Shown here: positions 59,961-64,000 of the stretch, in pieces
How positions within the stretch are numbered: position 1 is the stretch's first letter
How the letters are laid out: the number at the start of each line of letters is the position of its first letter
DNA from: Microvelia longipes
Taxonomy: Eukaryota; Arthropoda; Insecta; Hemiptera; Veliidae
DNA: 64,000 nt
Direction of reading: 5' to 3'
Assembly: GCA_018340805.1 (NCBI GenBank)
Contig: JACMZG010001911.1
Coordinates: 29,208,128-29,272,127, forward strand
The notes under the pieces: generated by a model
Told to the model about the DNA's origin: nothing
The model's input: only the letters and a program-made list of their open reading frames with translations
Databases searched by the model: none
Program-made: the position numbers and the translations under genes

Positions 59961-60863
59961 ATCCTTATATTAATGTGAATACCGTTATTTACATTTTTTT
60001 ACTCTAATAGGCAAAACATAGGCCGCCCCAGTTAAGTCCTAATTTTGTTTGTTTTCTTGACCGTAATATAATTATGTCTTATAATTATACAGTAACAATA
60101 CAAATTAATCTCTTATATGACTTTGAAGTTTAGTGTAAAAACTTTTTTGGAGGGTTGTCGTTATAACTTACTATTTATTAAAATTTGATCATCAAAAATT
60201 TGTTTAAATCCTTTGAAATTTGGTGTGCATAAGTGGATCCATTGACAGCGCTGCTGCTTGTATATTGGAAAGGCAGTAAGCAAAAAGCAAAATTATGTAA
60301 ATACTAAGCAAATACTTGAATAGTTCAACACAAATCAGCATTAACAGTGCTCTTACAAGAAAGATGTTTAGGAATCTTATTATGATTGTTGTGTGATTAT
60401 CATCACTATCACTCCTCTGATGTTTTAATTGAATTTAGAGGTAATCAAAGACGAAGATATAACTTTCTATGACAAACATATGACTTAATAAAAAAGTAAA
60501 AATATGGCCAAGAATAATGAAGACTTTTATTTCCTTATAGTTAATATATTTAACTATTATAAATTATAACAACGCTTCCCTAAGCGAAGCTTGTTATCTT
60601 CATTATTCTTGAATTTATATAACTTAATCTGTGTCATATAAAGTTATATTTTGACATTCCTTCTCATTATGTCATTTCATTTGTTTTCGATTTTCAGTCA
60701 TATCCTTGATCTGGCTGACAGATAATAGGTTATTCATATTAAATAAAAAATCATTTTTGAAAAAAATAACTGCAGTATATTATCAAGTAGTAATACTATT
60801 GTTGACTAGTGGAGGGTTAGCTTGGTGGTGAGGAAGTTGTAGGGTTGAGTGAGAGTCCAGTCC
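59961..60863. other. Intergenic downstream of gene C
   Basis: No gene is recognised. It holds the 3' flank of gene C; I found no clear minus-strand AATAAA. Confidence 0.35.
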
Positions 60864-63045
60864 TTACCAGTGTGAGTAAGCATAGTGAGCAGCGGGGTAT
60901 GCTGAGTAATGGGAGTATCCGGTGTAAGCTGTGGGCATGTAGTGAGATCCAAGAGTGTTGTAACCAGAGTAAGCATAGGGATAACCGGTGTAAGCACCAG
61001 CGCTGTAAGCGAGGATCTGTCTCTTAGCGGGTTCGGCAGCCATGACTACGGCAAGAGCCAAGCAAAGGAAAACCTGCGGAACAGTCATAAATAATTATAT
61101 AAGGATACAAATTAAACAATGTATAATTTTGATAGGTTCTGTTTTTAAGTGCTGACTGATGGCGATCTGAAAAATCTAAAGTCTATTTCAGCGATTTTTT
61201 AAAGCTTGAAGATACTTAATGAGGAACTGGTTCCTTAAAGCTATTACTTCTAAAAACTTTACCAAGAAATGTTTTGTCTATATAGCCATATGTGTAGAAT
61301 TGATGGCTGAAAAGTAAACTAGTTATCCTATGTTTGGGAAACTTATCAGAATGATCAAAATTGCTGCTGCACTAGCCTGCTTCTAGTGGATGATACCTTT
61401 TGTTGTACCTAGTATAATATGTTCTAAATTAAATAGCTTCAAACTTATACAAGGTAATTAGATTATTAGGAGAATAATCGTTCAGAATTTTGTAGCAAGT
61501 TATAAACTCAAAAAGACAATAACTTGTTCACAAACAATTTAAATTAATTTACAATTAAATTGCTTTTAAGTAATGCAGTCGTATAACTTGCATTTGTGCA
61601 CTGGCATTTAGAGAAGTAACTGCTTGATACACCTTTTAAACTTATGTTTATTTGAATGTGGCAAAATTTAAGGATATTTAATTTAACCATTGTAATGAAG
61701 GTTTGCTATCAGGTCACAACTGGTGACCTGAATTCAACAAAAATTCTAAGCTCTCCAATTATAATTTTTATTCATAAAATTTTATAAAAGAAATAAAAAT
61801 GAAGATATAATTTTATATCAGCGATATTATAAGGATCTTAATTTAGGTTTATTAGGTCTCTAAGGAAGAGGAGGGGGGTCTTATTATCTCTTAAAATATT
61901 TTACACTAAATATATAAATTTATTTCGTAGAAAATGAAAAAAATATTTCTCTTGATGTGATTATAATATAATTTTTATTTTAATAATATTAGGATCTTTT
62001 CATTGATCGAATTTGTGTTTTAAAATATTTTTAATCAGTATTCTTAAATTAATTTTAAATAGACTTCTCATACTTAAAAAGAATTAAATGTATAAAATTG
62101 AATAATAAAAATTTGCGAATTTCATTTTTAAGTACTTTTATACCATGGCTAATTCAATATTCCAAAATAAAAATGGTGTAGGATTGAATTTCCATTTTTT
62201 TTAAAGTGATACTTAGTTTTAAATATTTTATTTTAACCACGCAACTCTTATTTATAAATTAGTTTATCTGTTAGTCTGCGTATAAATGGTAATAAATAAA
62301 TAATGAAATTGACAATTATTTATCGGGTATAGTTTTGAGCTATTTAAAAAGATCGGCCACTGAAATTTAGATATTTTAGATTAGCCGGAACATTCTCTAT
62401 AGAAACACAGTTAGTTATCTGTAAAAATGCTTATAGCAATATAAATTTAAATAAAAACTCTTTATTAATAAATAAAATAACATGAAATAAAATAATTAAA
62501 AATTAAGTTAGTAAAAGTTTGTATCTATAAAGTTGAATAATATTTCAACAGTTTATTAGTTTTTAGTAGAACAAATAGAAGATTCTTGGAGCAGACTCAA
62601 CTTCAGGCTTTAAGACAATATCTTTGTTTCATTGTCGGTCTAGAAATAATATTTAATACACTTAGGAGCATTGCAAATGAGAAAATAATAATGAAGCTAT
62701 TAATTTTTATTTTAAAGTTATAATATTTCTACATTTCTTTCGTTCTACCCTAGGTATGCAGAAAAAATGCTATTTTTGTGAACTTTAGAAACTTAAATAA
62801 ACTTAAATTTTACCTGTTATTTTATTTATTTGTTTTTGTATGAAAATAAAGATATTATTATTGTTCGTGTCAGATTTTTAAATTCTCTAGGTTTTTAAAT
62901 AATACCAAAACTTTCTGAAGAGTACTAAAACTTACTGGTATTCTAAAAAATACGTTTTCATAATTATTATTATTTTTTAAAGATATTATTCGGAAAAAAA
63001 TGTAAAACATTATGTTGGCAAAGTACTTACAAGAGCCCTGATCAT
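60864..63045 (-). CDS. Gene C: small secreted Tyr-rich cuticle-like protein
   Basis: Minus strand. Exon 1 is 63045-63031 (MIRAL) with donor GTAAGT. Exon 2 is 61073-60864, after the acceptor CTGTTCCGCAG. The intron is 1957 bp, phase 0. The product is 74 aa. Signal peptide 1-18 is MIRALVFLCLALAVVMAA; exon 2 opens VFLCLALAVV, close to gene B's IFLCLAVAMV. The mature part begins EPAKRQILAYSAGAY and continues with TGYPYAYSGY, SHYMPTAYTGY, SHYSAYPAAHYAYSHW (13 Tyr in 56 residues). KR takes the place of the KK of genes A and B. An unspliced frame starting at 61088 (MTVPQ) exists, but MIRAL restores a better signal peptide and has its own TATA promoter. It shares gene structure and composition with A and B and runs toward B. 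The role is inferred as extracellular structural protein. Confidence 0.9.
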
Positions 63046-63080
63046 GTTGATTGTTGTGGTGAGTTCAGTTTGTCTGTAAG

Positions 63081-63120
63081 AACTGATATAGTTTCCCTGC
63101 TCTCCCTTAGCTCTTATATA
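63081..63120 (-). promoter_or_regulatory. Core promoter of gene C
   Basis: On the minus strand TATATAAG (63120-63113) is followed by the initiator TCAGTT (63086-63081). The start A at 63084 is 36 bp from the TATA start, the same spacing as gene B. The 5' UTR is about 39 nt. Confidence 0.8.
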
Positions 63121-63554
63121 CTCAAACTTTAGGAGGGCGTGGTGCTAATCATTTTTCAAAAATAAAAACAATTAGTTTAATCCTTAGAAGAAAAAAGGTT
63201 GAAAATAAAAGAAGTTTTCTCGGGTTTCTTCTTCAGTCCTTGCAAGGTTGGAAATATTGTTATTATGTTGCCACTCTATATTAAAGATCAAGGTTAGCGC
63301 ATCGCAGCTTCTGGGGAGACAGGTTTGTCGTAGAATGCAGTCCTCGTTATTGTTGCATTTACATGTTATTTCCTTTATTTAGTTCTTAAGCCTAAATACT
63401 ATTTTGTTAAATTTCTCACAGTAGCACATCTGAGCAAGTTTTTTCCTGAGCACCCGGACAGTATGACCTACAAAAAATAGTGCTACTGCAGAGCAACAAC
63501 TCAGTGTGACACTTTGTTCGGCATTTGAAATTAATCATCAGCCAATAGTTATTT
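63121..63554. other. 5' flank of gene C and intergenic
   Basis: No repeat or gene is recognised. GGAGGGCGTGGTG at 63131-63143 is a GC-rich word just upstream of the TATA box; gene B has CACGCCCC in an equivalent place (43635-43642) in the inverse sense. Confidence 0.35.
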
Positions 63555-63720
63555 TTACGCTGGAACCTAGGGTCATTTTATCGTTTCTATTTTCTCGAAT
63601 GCCAATCTTTTGAGAAACCCTTGAGTTTATGCATAAACTGCACCAGGGGAGACTTCAGTACTTCTACCCTCCCCTTTACGTGATTGCACCTGTGACCAGT
63701 CCACAGTAAGTCTACTATAT
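63555..63720 (+). mobile_element. Rep3, diverged third copy
   Basis: GGAACCTAGGGTCATTTTATCG, CTCGAATGCC, CCTTGAGTTTATGC, AAACTGCA, AGTACTT and AAGTCTACTA match 53190-53385 in order with many substitutions. Confidence 0.55.
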
Positions 63721-64000
63721 ATTCTCTAACCCCATAAGCAACTCGGATAATCATCTAGTCTCATACTAGCCGCGGAACTAGTTTTACCGATCTTACCAGT
63801 TCTTTTCTAGTCTTCACACAGATACGTCAGTTATACTTACCTGTTCTGTCCAATCTCCTGGATTGAACCGACAAGCGGAGAGGCGCCAGAGGCTGATAAG
63901 CAGTTGGGATAAGATAAATGGGTAAGGCACTCCAGGAAAAACAATGAAGACACTAACCCCGCGGATATACCATCCGCCCCGACCTGGAAAGCAAGATTCC
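63721..64000 (-). repeat. GC-rich repeat-like end with B box
   Basis: Composition is clearly higher in GC than the rest of the window. On the minus strand it contains GGTTCAATCC (63869-63860, B-box-like) and an AACAG|GTAAGTATAA splice-donor-like site at about 63841. The segment runs off the window, so its nature (repeat, or exon of a neighbouring gene) is undecided. Confidence 0.35.

Overview
The window looks like an AT-rich, repeat-dense stretch of an insect nuclear genome. Three lines of evidence support this: split genes with GT-AG introns, TATA boxes followed by TCAGTT-type arthropod initiators, and RNase H-bearing non-LTR retrotransposon fragments next to tRNA-like SINEs and many short interspersed repeats. 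A hemipteran such as a leafhopper or sharpshooter is my guess, but the sequence alone does not prove the order.

Only three genes can be supported. All three are small secreted Tyr/Ala/Pro-rich proteins of one family: gene A (14007-17310, +, 101 aa), gene B (43755-46341, +, 80 aa) and gene C (60864-63045, -, 74 aa). Each has a TATA box, a first exon of only 5-7 codons, a 2-3 kb phase-0 intron inside the signal peptide, and a second exon encoding the rest. They look like structural extracellular (cuticle-like) proteins. A and B share an ERVKKDVV block after the signal peptide, and C has a dibasic KR in the same place. B and C converge on each other.

The rest is mostly repeats. 0-5.5 kb: MITE-A copies, one nested in another inverted-repeat element, and a split Rep1 copy. 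6-9.6 kb: two degraded LINE 3' ends, a 29-bp minisatellite, a 28-bp perfect hairpin and a SINE. 10-13.9 kb: Rep1, Rep4 and Rep5 copies. 17.5-21.7 kb: Rep2 copies and a second SINE. 21.7-26.3 kb: a 4.6-kb array of a 317-bp unit that switches orientation once in the middle, is flanked by a 12-bp direct repeat and splits a Rep2 copy, which is the layout of a Foldback-type element. 29-33 kb: an RNase H remnant of another LINE, a GC-rich block and tandem duplications. 39.4-42.2 kb: a Rep1 copy split by an I/LOA/R1-like LINE with a target-site duplication and a TAA tail, next to a 302-bp exact palindrome. 49.5 kb: a 26-bp minisatellite. 51.8-53.4 kb: two 394-bp copies of Rep3 in opposite orientation, one inside a Rep1 copy. 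58.9 kb: a 71-bp tandem repeat. 63.5-64 kb: an older Rep3 copy and a GC-rich repeat end.

Family names used below (MITE-A/B, Rep1-Rep5, SINE-A, Sat317) are mine, assigned by comparing copies within the window. No database search was possible.
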